64,000 bases of DNA, taken from the NCBI GenBank assembly GCA_035274465.1, contig DATEOF010000101.1:11069-75068 (forward strand), in the 5' to 3' direction. This document shows positions 1 to 7,706 of this stretch, in pieces (position 1 is the stretch's first letter; the number at the start of each line of letters is the position of its first letter). Both the position numbers and the translations under genes were made by a program. Below the pieces are notes generated by a model that made no database searches, had not been told where the DNA came from, and saw only the letters and a list, made by a program, of their open reading frames with translations. The DNA comes from JADGRF01 sp035274465 (lineage in GTDB: Bacteria > Myxococcota_A > Polyangia > Polyangiales > JAFGIB01).

Positions 1-814
1 TGTGCTGGCCACGGCTGCGATCGATCTCGGCCAACACGTGTCGGGAGCGATCCAACACTCGCACCTGACCCCCGCGCAGTCCGGAGTCGAGCACCTCTGC
101 GATCAGCGCGTGCTCGCGCAACCCGGCGAGCTTGAAGCTGTCCGTTGCCGCGCTCGGCAGCTCTCCTATCAGAGTCGTGTAGTCGTACCCGGATCTGTCA
201 TCGTGGGCGAAGCGCACCTGACTGCTCGACTCGTGCGTCACGCCGCGGCCGTTCGGCAGCAGCTCGCGAACCCAGAAGTGGTAGTAGAGAAGCGGAAAAC
301 TCGGGTTGTCGAATACCTCCGGGGGCGTGTACGGATCTTGGACGCGCACGAAGTACTTCCCGCCCTGCGCGATGCGCACGACGAGGCGCGCATCGATCGA
401 GTCGCCGTCCCACAACGAGCCATCATCGTTCTCGGCGATCGGCTGCAGCTCCGAATCCAATAGCGTCATCACGTTGTCGGGACTGAAGCGGCGACTGCGA
501 CTGGTCGCGAGCTCGTAGAACGAGCCGGCCTCCGCTTCGAACGAGAAGTAGTCGACCTGCGATGCACTGCGCACCTCCTGCAGCACGCCGATCCCGGTGG
601 TGTCGACCGGCAATGCGCTGTCGACGCTGATGTTCGTCGCCGGGCTGTCCGGGATAGGGTGCTCGTCAGGGGCAGGGCCAGCGTCCTCGGATGGTGGGAC
701 GCCCGCGTCCTCAACGTCCTCATCGGTCGCATGGGAATGACGAGCTGGCCGACCGCTACTGCAGGCGACGATGCACAAGCTGGCTAGCACGAACGACAGA
801 TACTGACCGGACAC
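1..814 (-). CDS. Partial secreted lipoprotein with PPC-like domain
   Basis: Reads off the left edge, so the C-terminus is missing; 271 codons are visible. The start is inferred as a GTG because no ATG lies near the 5' end; the Shine-Dalgarno is weak. Residues 1-21 form a short hydrophobic segment ending in IVAC-S, a lipobox with Cys18, so lipid anchoring is expected. Residues 22-65 are an acidic, Pro-rich linker. From about 70 on, stretches such as DYFSFEAEAGSFYEL and GGKYFVRVQDPY resemble the bacterial pre-peptidase C-terminal (PPC) beta-sandwich found on many exported hydrolases. No catalytic domain is visible in the part present, so the activity is unknown. Confidence 0.6.
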   Translation of the reverse strand, partial: MSGQYLSFVLASLCIVACSSGRPARHSHATDEDVEDAGVPPSEDAGPAPDEHPIPDSPATNISVDSALPVDTTGIGVLQEVRSASQVDYFSFEAEAGSFYELATSRSRRFSPDNVMTLLDSELQPIAENDDGSLWDGDSIDARLVVRIAQGGKYFVRVQDPYTPPEVFDNPSFPLLYYHFWVRELLPNGRGVTHESSSQVRFAHDDRSGYDYTTLIGELPSAATDSFKLAGLREHALIAEVLDSGLRGGQVRVLDRSRHVLAEIDRSRGQH

Positions 815-917
815 GCCGGCAGAGTATCCCGAGTCGCCACCCCGGCGGAGGCTTGATCGGCCAGGAATGCATCGCGTATGAAGAATCTCGTCCTTCGTGA
901 CGGTCAGAAGGGGTGCC

Positions 918-1658
918 ATGCCAGCGTCGGCGAGAAGATTGCCCTTGGGGTTGGTTGCGTTGGCGTTGTCAGTCGCGGGTTGTGCCGCGGACCACTCGAA
1001 GGGCGAGGACGATGGCAAGATCGACAGCGGAGTTCTCGACGTCGAGATCTTCCCGCACAAGCTGTACTCCGCGTATATCGAGGGCAGCGACCAGGTATTC
1101 CAGGTGCCAGCCATCGTGGCCGGGGTCAAAGCGGACTCGTGGCAGTGCGACGATCCGGATGCCGTGGACCTCGACATGGCCGCGGTGCCGAACGGCGTGA
1201 TGATCACGACACGGAAGGCGGGCACGTTCAAGATTCGCGCGACCTCCGGTCGCAACGTCGGCCAAGTCGAGCTCGAGGTGAGCGAGGCCACGGAAGAGCA
1301 GCTCCAGGAGGGCCTCTTCCTCTACAACAAGCAGGTCGACCACATGTCCGTAGGGCGCAACAGCGGCGGCTGGATGCTAAACGCGTCGTCGTGCAAGAGC
1401 TGCCACACCGGCCGCAGCGGAGGACTCGCGATCGAATACACGCCGCAGCAGATCGGCGGCTTCTCGGATGACGAGCTCAAGGCGCTCTTCTCGATGGGCA
1501 AGAAGCTGCCTGGCACGACGTACGGCTCGCTGCCAGCCATTGAGAGCTTCTTCCCCTCGTTCCACCAGTGGGCGGGCACTGACTCGGAGTACCAGGCGCT
1601 CGTGGTCTACCTGCGCTCCTTTCGGCCGATCTCACAAGACGAGCTCGACTTCGACTGA
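918..1658 (+). CDS. Cytochrome c-like lipoprotein (single CXXCH)
   Basis: Probable periplasmic or membrane-anchored monohaem protein of 246 aa. The signal peptide ends in a lipobox (SVAGC, Cys22). A CKSCH haem-c attachment motif lies at residues 159-163, followed about 30 residues later by FSMGKKLP, whose Met could be the distal ligand, and a helical C-terminus (YQALVVYLRSF) typical of small class I cytochromes. Residues 35-140 look like a beta-rich domain of unknown role. The ATG at 918 is preferred over the in-frame GTG at 897 because AGAAGGGG lies just upstream. A redox role is inferred from the haem motif; the partner is unknown. Confidence 0.65.
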   Translation: MPASARRLPLGLVALALSVAGCAADHSKGEDDGKIDSGVLDVEIFPHKLYSAYIEGSDQVFQVPAIVAGVKADSWQCDDPDAVDLDMAAVPNGVMITTRKAGTFKIRATSGRNVGQVELEVSEATEEQLQEGLFLYNKQVDHMSVGRNSGGWMLNASSCKSCHTGRSGGLAIEYTPQQIGGFSDDELKALFSMGKKLPGTTYGSLPAIESFFPSFHQWAGTDSEYQALVVYLRSFRPISQDELDFD

Positions 1659-1722
1659 TAGGTCGAGCGTGTCGTTGGTTCTTACCTTTTTTGTGTAACC
1701 CACGCGGACAGGCTGGACGCGG

Positions 1723-1732
1723 TGTCCGGACA
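1723..1732. promoter_or_regulatory. Perfect 10-bp palindrome TGTCCGGACA
   Basis: Perfect inverted repeat TGTCCGGACA in the 239-bp gap between the cytochrome-like gene and the peptide-export operon. Its position about 165 bp upstream of the precursor start suits a regulator site. Binding is inference; a 10-bp palindrome can also occur by chance. Confidence 0.3.
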
Positions 1733-1765
1733 GAGAACCGGTAGCCACGGCGGCTTGGCGAGAAA

Positions 1766-1859
1766 TGTTTGCAAATCCGCGTCGGCTTACAAACGATTCG
1801 CCCATTTCCCGCCGCGCGTGAGGTGTTTGCGCGCTAGACGAGAACGGCCCGATGTTTGC
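1766..1859 (+). promoter_or_regulatory. Three direct copies of TGTTTGC upstream of peptide operon
   Basis: The heptamer TGTTTGC occurs at 1766-1772, 1824-1830 and 1853-1859, in the same orientation. The last two copies are each followed shortly by CTAG. AT-leaning 7-mers are unusual in this GC-rich sequence, and all three lie within 135 bp of the precursor peptide start, so they are candidate binding sites for a regulator of the export operon. No convincing -35/-10 pair was assigned. Confidence 0.35.
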
Positions 1860-1897
1860 TCTAGCGGTCGTCCGAACACCTTACAGGGAGTGGTGTA

Positions 1898-2095
1898 ATG
1901 GACAAGGACATGCTGACGACGTTTGATGACGACGCGATGGATCAGGTTTCGGGGGGTGTGGATCCGGTTGGGATCGGTACGGCAGTCGGCACGCTGATCG
2001 GACAGTCGATCAAGGACCACTGGGACGCTGCCGCGAACCGATTCGAGCGGTGGGGTACTTTCCTTTCGAGCCTCAGCACCGCGATCAGATCGTAA
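1898..2095 (+). CDS. Double-glycine leader precursor peptide (bacteriocin/signal-like)
   Basis: A 65-residue peptide, first gene of an export operon. ATG with a good Shine-Dalgarno (AGGGAG, 7 nt spacing). Residues 1-20 form an acidic leader ending in DQVSGG. Hydrophobic residues at -12 (Phe), -7 (Met) and -4 (Val) before the Gly19-Gly20 pair match the class II bacteriocin/microcin leader pattern cut by C39 peptidases. The predicted 45-residue core begins VDPVGIG, carries a glycine zipper G27-x3-G31-x3-G35, then an amphipathic-looking C-terminal half with two Trp. There is no Cys, so no disulfide or lanthionine. The C39 exporter encoded three genes downstream is the expected processing enzyme. 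Target and function (toxin or signal) are unknown; no immunity gene is recognised. Confidence 0.75.
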   Translation: MDKDMLTTFDDDAMDQVSGGVDPVGIGTAVGTLIGQSIKDHWDAAANRFERWGTFLSSLSTAIRS

Positions 2096-2107
2096 TCACG
2101 CGGCTTG

Positions 2108-2158
2108 CGGATCGCTGCTCGCTCGCCGGTTCACCCACGCGGCGAGCAGCACGATCCG
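2108..2158 (+). promoter_or_regulatory. Intercistronic hairpin between precursor and exporter genes
   Basis: Arms 2108-2128 and 2140-2158 can pair through CGGATC/GATCCG, GCTGCTCG/CGAGCAGC and CCG/CGG, with small bulges and an 11-nt loop. There is no T-tract, so this is not a classical terminator. Placed directly after the peptide stop and before the adaptor Shine-Dalgarno, it could act as a partial attenuator or RNA-stabilising element keeping precursor mRNA above transporter mRNA. That role is inference. Confidence 0.45.
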
Positions 2159-2179
2159 GAGCCGCAGGGGAGTCGCGCC

Positions 2180-3076
2180 ATGTCCGATCGCCTGCTCATC
2201 GCCGGAGGAAGTGTCCCGATGTTGTGCGGCTTGGTCGCGCTCGTGCTGCTTCAGCGCGCACCGGGGATTCACGCCGGTCGCGCCCAAGCCGCCGAGGCCA
2301 CCTACGGCGCGCGCGCAACCCAACGTTCGGATACCAAGCGCTGGATCGGTGTGGTGGTCGCAGGTTCGACCGCCGAGTTGGCTGCGAATGCTAGCGGCCG
2401 CGTCGATGCCGTGTTCGTCCGCAGCGGCGCACGCGTCAAGCGCGGCGATCGATTGCTGCAGTTCGATGTGACCGATTCCACGAACTCGGTCGGCATGGCC
2501 AACGCAGAGCTGTCGCAGCGCGTCTCGGACGTGACGCGCCTGCAAGCGCGCGCGCTGGCGGCGAGCACGCAGTGGAGCCGCCTGCGCGAGGGTGAGACCT
2601 GGCTGTCCAAGCAAGAGCTCGACACGGCCGCAGCCGAGGCGCGCATGGCGGAGGCCGAGCTTCAGGCCGCGCGCGGTGCGGTCGGGGCGAGCCGGCTGCA
2701 GCTGCGCCAGGCGCGGGTCCGCGCCACGCGCCAGACGTTGACGGCACCGTTTGCCGGGCTCGTCGTCGCGCTGGACGTCGACGCTGGAGGTAGCGTCACC
2801 GCGGGGCAGATCGTGGTGCGCATCTCGAGCGATGATCGGCAGGTGCGCTTCGCGTTCCCGCCGGGCGAGCTGCCGGCTGCAGGGGAACAGCGCGTGTCCG
2901 TGCAGCTGAGCGGCACCGAGCACGTCGTGCAGACGTCCGTTTCGGCCGTCCGGCCCGAGCTCGATCCGTCCGCGCAGCTGGTGTTCGCGACCGCGCCGCT
3001 GCCCGTCGCGCTGCCCGAGGCCGAGCGCTGGATCCCCGGCGCGGCAGTCCAAGTGCGTTCGAACGCTGACGAGTAG
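2180..3076 (+). CDS. HlyD/RND-type periplasmic adaptor subunit (membrane fusion protein)
   Basis: A 298-aa adaptor expected to bridge the inner-membrane exporter and outer-membrane channel. One N-terminal membrane segment (about residues 5-25) is followed by a biotinyl-lipoyl half (ASGRVDAVFVRSGARVKRGD), an alpha-helical coiled-coil hairpin (about 105-190), the second lipoyl half (LTAPFAGLVVALDVDAGGSV) and a beta-barrel. This is the usual order of membrane fusion proteins. The ATG at 2180 is chosen over an upstream in-frame TTG because AGGGGAG lies 7 nt before it. It sits between the precursor gene and a second, different adaptor gene. The short C-terminal part resembles RND-pump adaptors more than CvaA. 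Confidence 0.85.
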   Translation: MSDRLLIAGGSVPMLCGLVALVLLQRAPGIHAGRAQAAEATYGARATQRSDTKRWIGVVVAGSTAELAANASGRVDAVFVRSGARVKRGDRLLQFDVTDSTNSVGMANAELSQRVSDVTRLQARALAASTQWSRLREGETWLSKQELDTAAAEARMAEAELQAARGAVGASRLQLRQARVRATRQTLTAPFAGLVVALDVDAGGSVTAGQIVVRISSDDRQVRFAFPPGELPAAGEQRVSVQLSGTEHVVQTSVSAVRPELDPSAQLVFATAPLPVALPEAERWIPGAAVQVRSNADE

Positions 3077-3082
3077 AGGGCC

Positions 3083-4066
3083 GTGGCCACACCCATCCCA
3101 CTGTTTCGCCGCCAGGCGCTCGAGCACCATCGGGCACGCGGTTTGGCTTCCGAGCTGGTCGTGCTCGATCACGGAGCGACCCACTGGGGGTTCGCGTTGC
3201 TCTGCGCCGGCATGCTCGCGCTACTTCTGTTCGCGACGCTCGGACACGTCAACGAGTACGCGACTGGACCCGCGTTCGTGCAGCTCGACGGGCGCACGCC
3301 GCTGACCGCAGAGAGCGCTGGATTGGTCAGCAGCGTGGCGGTGAAGCCGGGAGATTCGGTGCAGCTCGGCGACGAGCTGGTGCGGTTTCACGCCGCCGAG
3401 GAGCTGGCCGAGTTGCAAGCGGCTTCGCTCGAGTTCGAACGCCAGCTGGCCAAGCTCCTGTTGCGGCCCGGGGATCCGGTCACGCGCGAGGCCCTACTCT
3501 CGCTGCGATCGCGGCGCGACCTGGCGCAGCAACGAAGCGAGCGGCGCGTATTGCGCGCGCCTCAGGCCGGCATTGTGGGAGACGTGCGCGTGCGGCCGGG
3601 CCAGCTCGTCGAACCGGGCATGCGCGTGGTGGATCTGCAGTCGGCCGCGAGTGCGGCGACCGTCACCGCGCTCTTGCCGGGGCGCTACCGGCCGCTGCTC
3701 CACGCAGGCGACACGCTGCGCTTCGAGCTCGACGGCTTTCACCACGTCGCGCACGAGCTCCGCGTGAGCCAGGTCGGCGAACAAATCGTCGGGCCCACCG
3801 AAGCCGCGCGCTTCGTCGGTAGCGATCTGGCGGATGCGATCTCGATCTCGGGGCCGGTCGTGCTCGTCACCGCCAAGCTGCCGGCTGCGCACTTCACGCT
3901 CGATGGTCAGCCGTACGAGTTTGCGACGGGCATGTTCGGCAAGGCCGAGGCCGTGGTGCGCAACGAGGCCATCGCATACGCGATCGTGCCGAGCTTGAAG
4001 CAATGGGTGGAGCGAATGATGGGCGACGACGCCGAACCACGCGCCGAGGTGTCGCATGTCCAGTGA
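3083..4066 (+). CDS. CvaA/RaxA-like secretion adaptor
   Basis: A 327-aa second adaptor of the same operon. The N-terminus (LFRRQALEHHRARGLASELV, then a hydrophobic segment and VNEYATGPAFV) matches the CvaA/RaxA group of HlyD proteins, which work with C39-peptidase ABC exporters for double-glycine peptides. Lipoyl-like halves appear at TAESAGLVSSVAVKPGDSV and RAPQAGIVGDVRVRPGQLV; the intervening helical hairpin is short. GTG start 6 bp after the previous stop; its 3' end overlaps the exporter gene by 11 bp, implying coupled translation. This is the better candidate for the adaptor contacting the C39 transporter. Confidence 0.88.
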   Translation: MATPIPLFRRQALEHHRARGLASELVVLDHGATHWGFALLCAGMLALLLFATLGHVNEYATGPAFVQLDGRTPLTAESAGLVSSVAVKPGDSVQLGDELVRFHAAEELAELQAASLEFERQLAKLLLRPGDPVTREALLSLRSRRDLAQQRSERRVLRAPQAGIVGDVRVRPGQLVEPGMRVVDLQSAASAATVTALLPGRYRPLLHAGDTLRFELDGFHHVAHELRVSQVGEQIVGPTEAARFVGSDLADAISISGPVVLVTAKLPAAHFTLDGQPYEFATGMFGKAEAVVRNEAIAYAIVPSLKQWVERMMGDDAEPRAEVSHVQ

Positions 4067-6380
4067 AGCCCGCGAGACGCTCAGCAAGGACCCGCCGACG
4101 CGACTGCGCCTGTTGAAAGGCGCCCCGTTCGTTCCACAGCTCACGCCGACGGACTGCGGTGCGGCGAGCTTGGCGTCGGTGCTGGCTTATCACGGCAAGC
4201 ACGTGCCCATTCACGAGCTGCGCAGCGTGCTCGGCGGCGGCCGCAACGGCGTCACGGCCAAGCAGCTGCTGGCTGCAGCGCGCAGCTTCGGCATGAGCGC
4301 GCGCGGCGTCGCCATCGAGCCGAGCAAGCTACGCTACTTGCCTCCGGCGAGCATCCTGCACTGGAACCTGGCGCACTTCGTGGTGTACGAGAGCTCGAAC
4401 GCCAAGTTCGTGACCATCGTCGATCCCGCGGTGGGCAGGCGGCGTGTGCCGATGGAAGAGGCGGCGAAGTCGCTGAGCGGCGTGGCGCTGGTGTTGGAGC
4501 CCGGACAGAGCTTCAAGCGGCAGCGCCCGAAGCGCCGCGTGCGCTGGGGGCGCTACGCGCAGTGGATGTTCGGCGTGCGTGGGGTCTGGGGCAGGGTCCT
4601 GGCGACGTCGGTCTTCCTGCAACTGATCGCGCTGTCGGTGCCCGGCTTCATGGCGGTCGTCGTGGACAAGGTCGTGCCGCGCGGCGACATCCAGCTCTTG
4701 CAGCTGGTCGGGGCGGGATTCTTGCTGCTGATCTCGTTCAACTTCCTGTCCACGCTGCTCCGGTCGCGGCTGCTGCTCGAGCTGCGCAGCAAGGTCGAAG
4801 CGCGCATGTCGTTCGACTTCGTCGACCACATGTTCGGGCTACCGTACGCCTTCTTCCAGCAGCGCACGACCGGCGACCTGCTGATGCGCCTGAGCAGTCA
4901 GGTCGCGATCCGCGAGGTGCTCACGAGCGGTGCGCTGTCGGCGTTGCTCGACGGCATGCTGGTCGGCCTGTACTTCGCGCTGCTCCTGGGTGCGGCGCCG
5001 AGCCTGGCCGGCATCGCGCTGGTAGTGGCCGCGCTGCAGGTCGCCGTGTTCGTGTTGGCGGCGCGCAAGAACGCGCAACTCGTGGTCGAGGGCCTGGCCG
5101 CGCAGTCGCAGCTCGAGGCCTACCAGGTCGAGATGTTGTCGGGCATGGAGACGCTCAAGTCGATGGGCGCGGGCGAGCGGGCGTTTTCGCGCTGGACCGA
5201 TCTCTACGTCCATTCGCTGAACCGAAGCATCGCGCGCGATCGGCTGGATGGCACGTTTCAGACGCTGGTGAGCACGCTGCAGTTCGCAGGCCCCTCGTGC
5301 TTGCTGCTTGCGGGCGCTCATGCGGTGCTCGATGGCACGTTGTCGCTCGGCGCGATGTTGGGGTTGTCGGCGCTGGGCTCGGGCTTTCTCAACCCGGTCG
5401 CGAACCTCGTCGGCACGGCCATGCGGCTCACGCGGCTGCGCGGCTACATGGAACGCATCGAAGACGTGCTCGACACACCGGCGGAGGTCGCCAGCACGCG
5501 GACGGCTCATGAGCGAAACGCGGTGGGCGCGCTCGCGGGCTCGATCCAGGTGAGCGAGCTGACGTTCAAGTACCCGAGCGAGCCGAACTACACCCTGCAG
5601 CGGCTGTCCTTCATCGCTGCGCCGGGCGAGTGTCTGGCGATCGTGGGGCCGTCCGGCTCGGGCAAGAGCACGCTCGCGCGACTGCTCGCGGGGTTGTACA
5701 CGCCACACTCGGGCACTATCGCGTTCGACGGCCACGAGCTGCGCAACTGGGACTTGCTCGCGCTGCGTGAACGGCTCGGCATCGTGACGCAAGATACGCG
5801 ACTGTTTGCGGGCACGATCCGCGACAACGTCGCGCTGTTCGATCCCAACATCTCACACGAAGAGATCGAGGCGGCATGCAGGCTGGCGTGCCTGCACGAC
5901 GCGATCGTGCAGATGCCCATGGGCTACGACACGATGCTCGTCGACGGAGGATCGTCGCTGTCCGGTGGGCAACGCCAGCGTCTGTCGCTGGCGCGCGCGC
6001 TGGTGCGCAAGCCCGGCGTGTTGATCCTGGACGAGGCCACGAGCGCGCTGGACGCCGTGACCGAGCGGGCGGTGCAGGAGAACCTGCGCGCGTTGCGTTG
6101 CACGCGCGTGATCGTCGCGCACCGCTTGAGCACGGTGGTCGAGGCTGACAAGATCATGGTGCTCGAGCGTGGCCGGATCGTCGGCGTCGGCGCGCACGCC
6201 GAGTTGCTCGAGCACTGCACGACGTACCGCGACCTCGTGCTCTCGCAGGCTGCAGCGGAGAGCGGTGACCATCGGGCGGCGCCGCTGCGCGAGATGACGA
6301 AGGAATACGCGCGAGCGTCCGCGAACGGGCCGCTGCGACCCACGCTGGTGAGCATCTCGGGGGATCGGGAACAGCGGTGA
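4056..6380 (+). CDS. C39-peptidase-containing ABC transporter (peptide processing and export)
   Basis: A 774-aa bifunctional exporter of the CvaB/RaxB (PCAT) type. The N-terminal C39 peptidase has an intact catalytic set: Gln28, Cys34 (PTDCGAASL), His107 and Asp123 (IVDPAVG). Six-helix membrane domain about 170-460. The nucleotide-binding domain from about 505 has Walker A (GPSGSGKST), the signature LSGGQRQR and Walker B (VLILDEATSALD). It should cut the precursor after Gly-Gly in the cytosol and pump the core peptide outward using ATP. It overlaps the upstream adaptor gene, and its stop overlaps the GTG of the channel gene. All key residues are present, so it is predicted to be active. Confidence 0.95.
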   Translation: MSSEARETLSKDPPTRLRLLKGAPFVPQLTPTDCGAASLASVLAYHGKHVPIHELRSVLGGGRNGVTAKQLLAAARSFGMSARGVAIEPSKLRYLPPASILHWNLAHFVVYESSNAKFVTIVDPAVGRRRVPMEEAAKSLSGVALVLEPGQSFKRQRPKRRVRWGRYAQWMFGVRGVWGRVLATSVFLQLIALSVPGFMAVVVDKVVPRGDIQLLQLVGAGFLLLISFNFLSTLLRSRLLLELRSKVEARMSFDFVDHMFGLPYAFFQQRTTGDLLMRLSSQVAIREVLTSGALSALLDGMLVGLYFALLLGAAPSLAGIALVVAALQVAVFVLAARKNAQLVVEGLAAQSQLEAYQVEMLSGMETLKSMGAGERAFSRWTDLYVHSLNRSIARDRLDGTFQTLVSTLQFAGPSCLLLAGAHAVLDGTLSLGAMLGLSALGSGFLNPVANLVGTAMRLTRLRGYMERIEDVLDTPAEVASTRTAHERNAVGALAGSIQVSELTFKYPSEPNYTLQRLSFIAAPGECLAIVGPSGSGKSTLARLLAGLYTPHSGTIAFDGHELRNWDLLALRERLGIVTQDTRLFAGTIRDNVALFDPNISHEEIEAACRLACLHDAIVQMPMGYDTMLVDGGSSLSGGQRQRLSLARALVRKPGVLILDEATSALDAVTERAVQENLRALRCTRVIVAHRLSTVVEADKIMVLERGRIVGVGAHAELLEHCTTYRDLVLSQAAAESGDHRAAPLREMTKEYARASANGPLRPTLVSISGDREQR

Positions 6381-7693
6381 TTCGCCGAGGTGAGCAGCGA
6401 CTTCGTCTCGCGTGTCTGTTCGGTTTGTTCCTGGTGCCTCGTACCGTTGCGGCGGAGGAGGCGACGGAGATCACGCTCCAGGAGGCCATGCGGAGCGCGC
6501 AGCGTGATCCACCTGCGGTGCTCGTCGCGTACGCCGAGTACCGAAACGCACAGGCGGAGCGCGCGTACGCGCAGGGCGCGTGGTTGCCCGCGTTCACGGC
6601 GCAGGGCAGCGGCGGGTACACGTACGACGAGCGGCGGCCGCTGCCGACCGTGCCAGAAGCAGCGAGCGAAGCGCTCGAGGTGCGCGGCGAGCTGAAGCTG
6701 GAATGGCTGGCCGTCGACGTCGCGCGTGGAGGGCGCATCGACTCGGCGTCCGCGTCGGAGCGTGCGCGGCGCTTCGACGTCGATGCGATGCGCTCGCGCG
6801 CGGTGCTGCTGGCTGCCGAGCTGTACTTGCGGGCCGGTGCAGCGATCGAGCTCGTGCGAGATGCGGAGTTGTCGCTCGGGCGGCGCCAGGATCAGCACCG
6901 TGCCACGACCGAGCTGGTGAAGGCGGGGACGCGATCGCCGCTCGATGCACAGCGCGCACAGGTCGAGGTGTTGTCGGCCGAGTACGCGCTCGAGCTGCGG
7001 CGGACCGATCAGAGTGCGACCTTCTCCGCGCTCGCGGCGGCGTTGGGGCGCTCGCCGGACCAGCTCGTGCGGCCCGCAACCACCAGCGCCGACTTCCCGG
7101 TGCGGGTCGAGAGTGCCACGCAGGCCAAGCGCGTCGCGAGGGATCACCGCGCAGAGCTGCGCGCGGCCGCCGCCAACGTCAGTGCGTCGCGGCGAGCTTA
7201 CGATGCGGCGGTCGGGCAGCGTTGGCCGGCGTTGGGACTGGCGGCGACGGGAAGCGCGGCGTACGTCGATGCGCGCAGCGGCGTGGCGATCGAGGGCAGG
7301 CAGCTCACGGCGGCGGGTGTGGGTTTCATGCGCTGGAACGGCCTCGACCCCGCGGTCTGGATGCAGGCGAGCGTGTCGGACGCGGCAGCGCAGCTCGCGC
7401 AGCGCGAGCAAGCGGAGCAGGTTCACGCGATCGAGAGCGAGGCCGTCGGAGCGTTCTACACGCTCTCTCGCGCGAGGATCTGGCACCAGCGTGCGGTCGC
7501 GGTGCTGGAGGCGGCGAAGGTCACACGCGACGCACAAAACGGCCGCTACCGAGCGGGGTTGGGCTCACTGCTCGAGCTGCTGGATGCAGAGGACCTCGAG
7601 CAGCAAGCCCGACAAGCCAGGATCGAGGCTCAGCGCGACGAGGTCATCGCATCCGCGAGACTGCAAGCGGCGTGCGGCTTGCTCGTGCGCTGA
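6377..7693 (+). CDS. TolC-family outer-membrane channel
   Basis: A 438-aa outer-membrane efflux protein, last gene of the export operon. A signal peptide (about 1-26, ending VAAEE) is followed by two repeated long alpha-helical halves with beta segments. ITLQEAM and the C-terminal RYRAGLGSLLELLDAE are typical of TolC/OEP repeats. GTG start overlaps the exporter stop (GTGA). It would complete a tripartite type I-like conduit with the C39 ABC protein and one or both adaptors, delivering the peptide outside the cell. Confidence 0.9.
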   Translation: MIRRGEQRLRLACLFGLFLVPRTVAAEEATEITLQEAMRSAQRDPPAVLVAYAEYRNAQAERAYAQGAWLPAFTAQGSGGYTYDERRPLPTVPEAASEALEVRGELKLEWLAVDVARGGRIDSASASERARRFDVDAMRSRAVLLAAELYLRAGAAIELVRDAELSLGRRQDQHRATTELVKAGTRSPLDAQRAQVEVLSAEYALELRRTDQSATFSALAAALGRSPDQLVRPATTSADFPVRVESATQAKRVARDHRAELRAAAANVSASRRAYDAAVGQRWPALGLAATGSAAYVDARSGVAIEGRQLTAAGVGFMRWNGLDPAVWMQASVSDAAAQLAQREQAEQVHAIESEAVGAFYTLSRARIWHQRAVAVLEAAKVTRDAQNGRYRAGLGSLLELLDAEDLEQQARQARIEAQRDEVIASARLQAACGLLVR

Positions 7694-7706
7694 AGATGCC
7701 GCGATC

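Noticed and set aside
5924..7537. 537-codon minus-strand ORF under the exporter and TolC genes
   Set aside because: Antisense to two well supported genes, Arg-rich low-information product.
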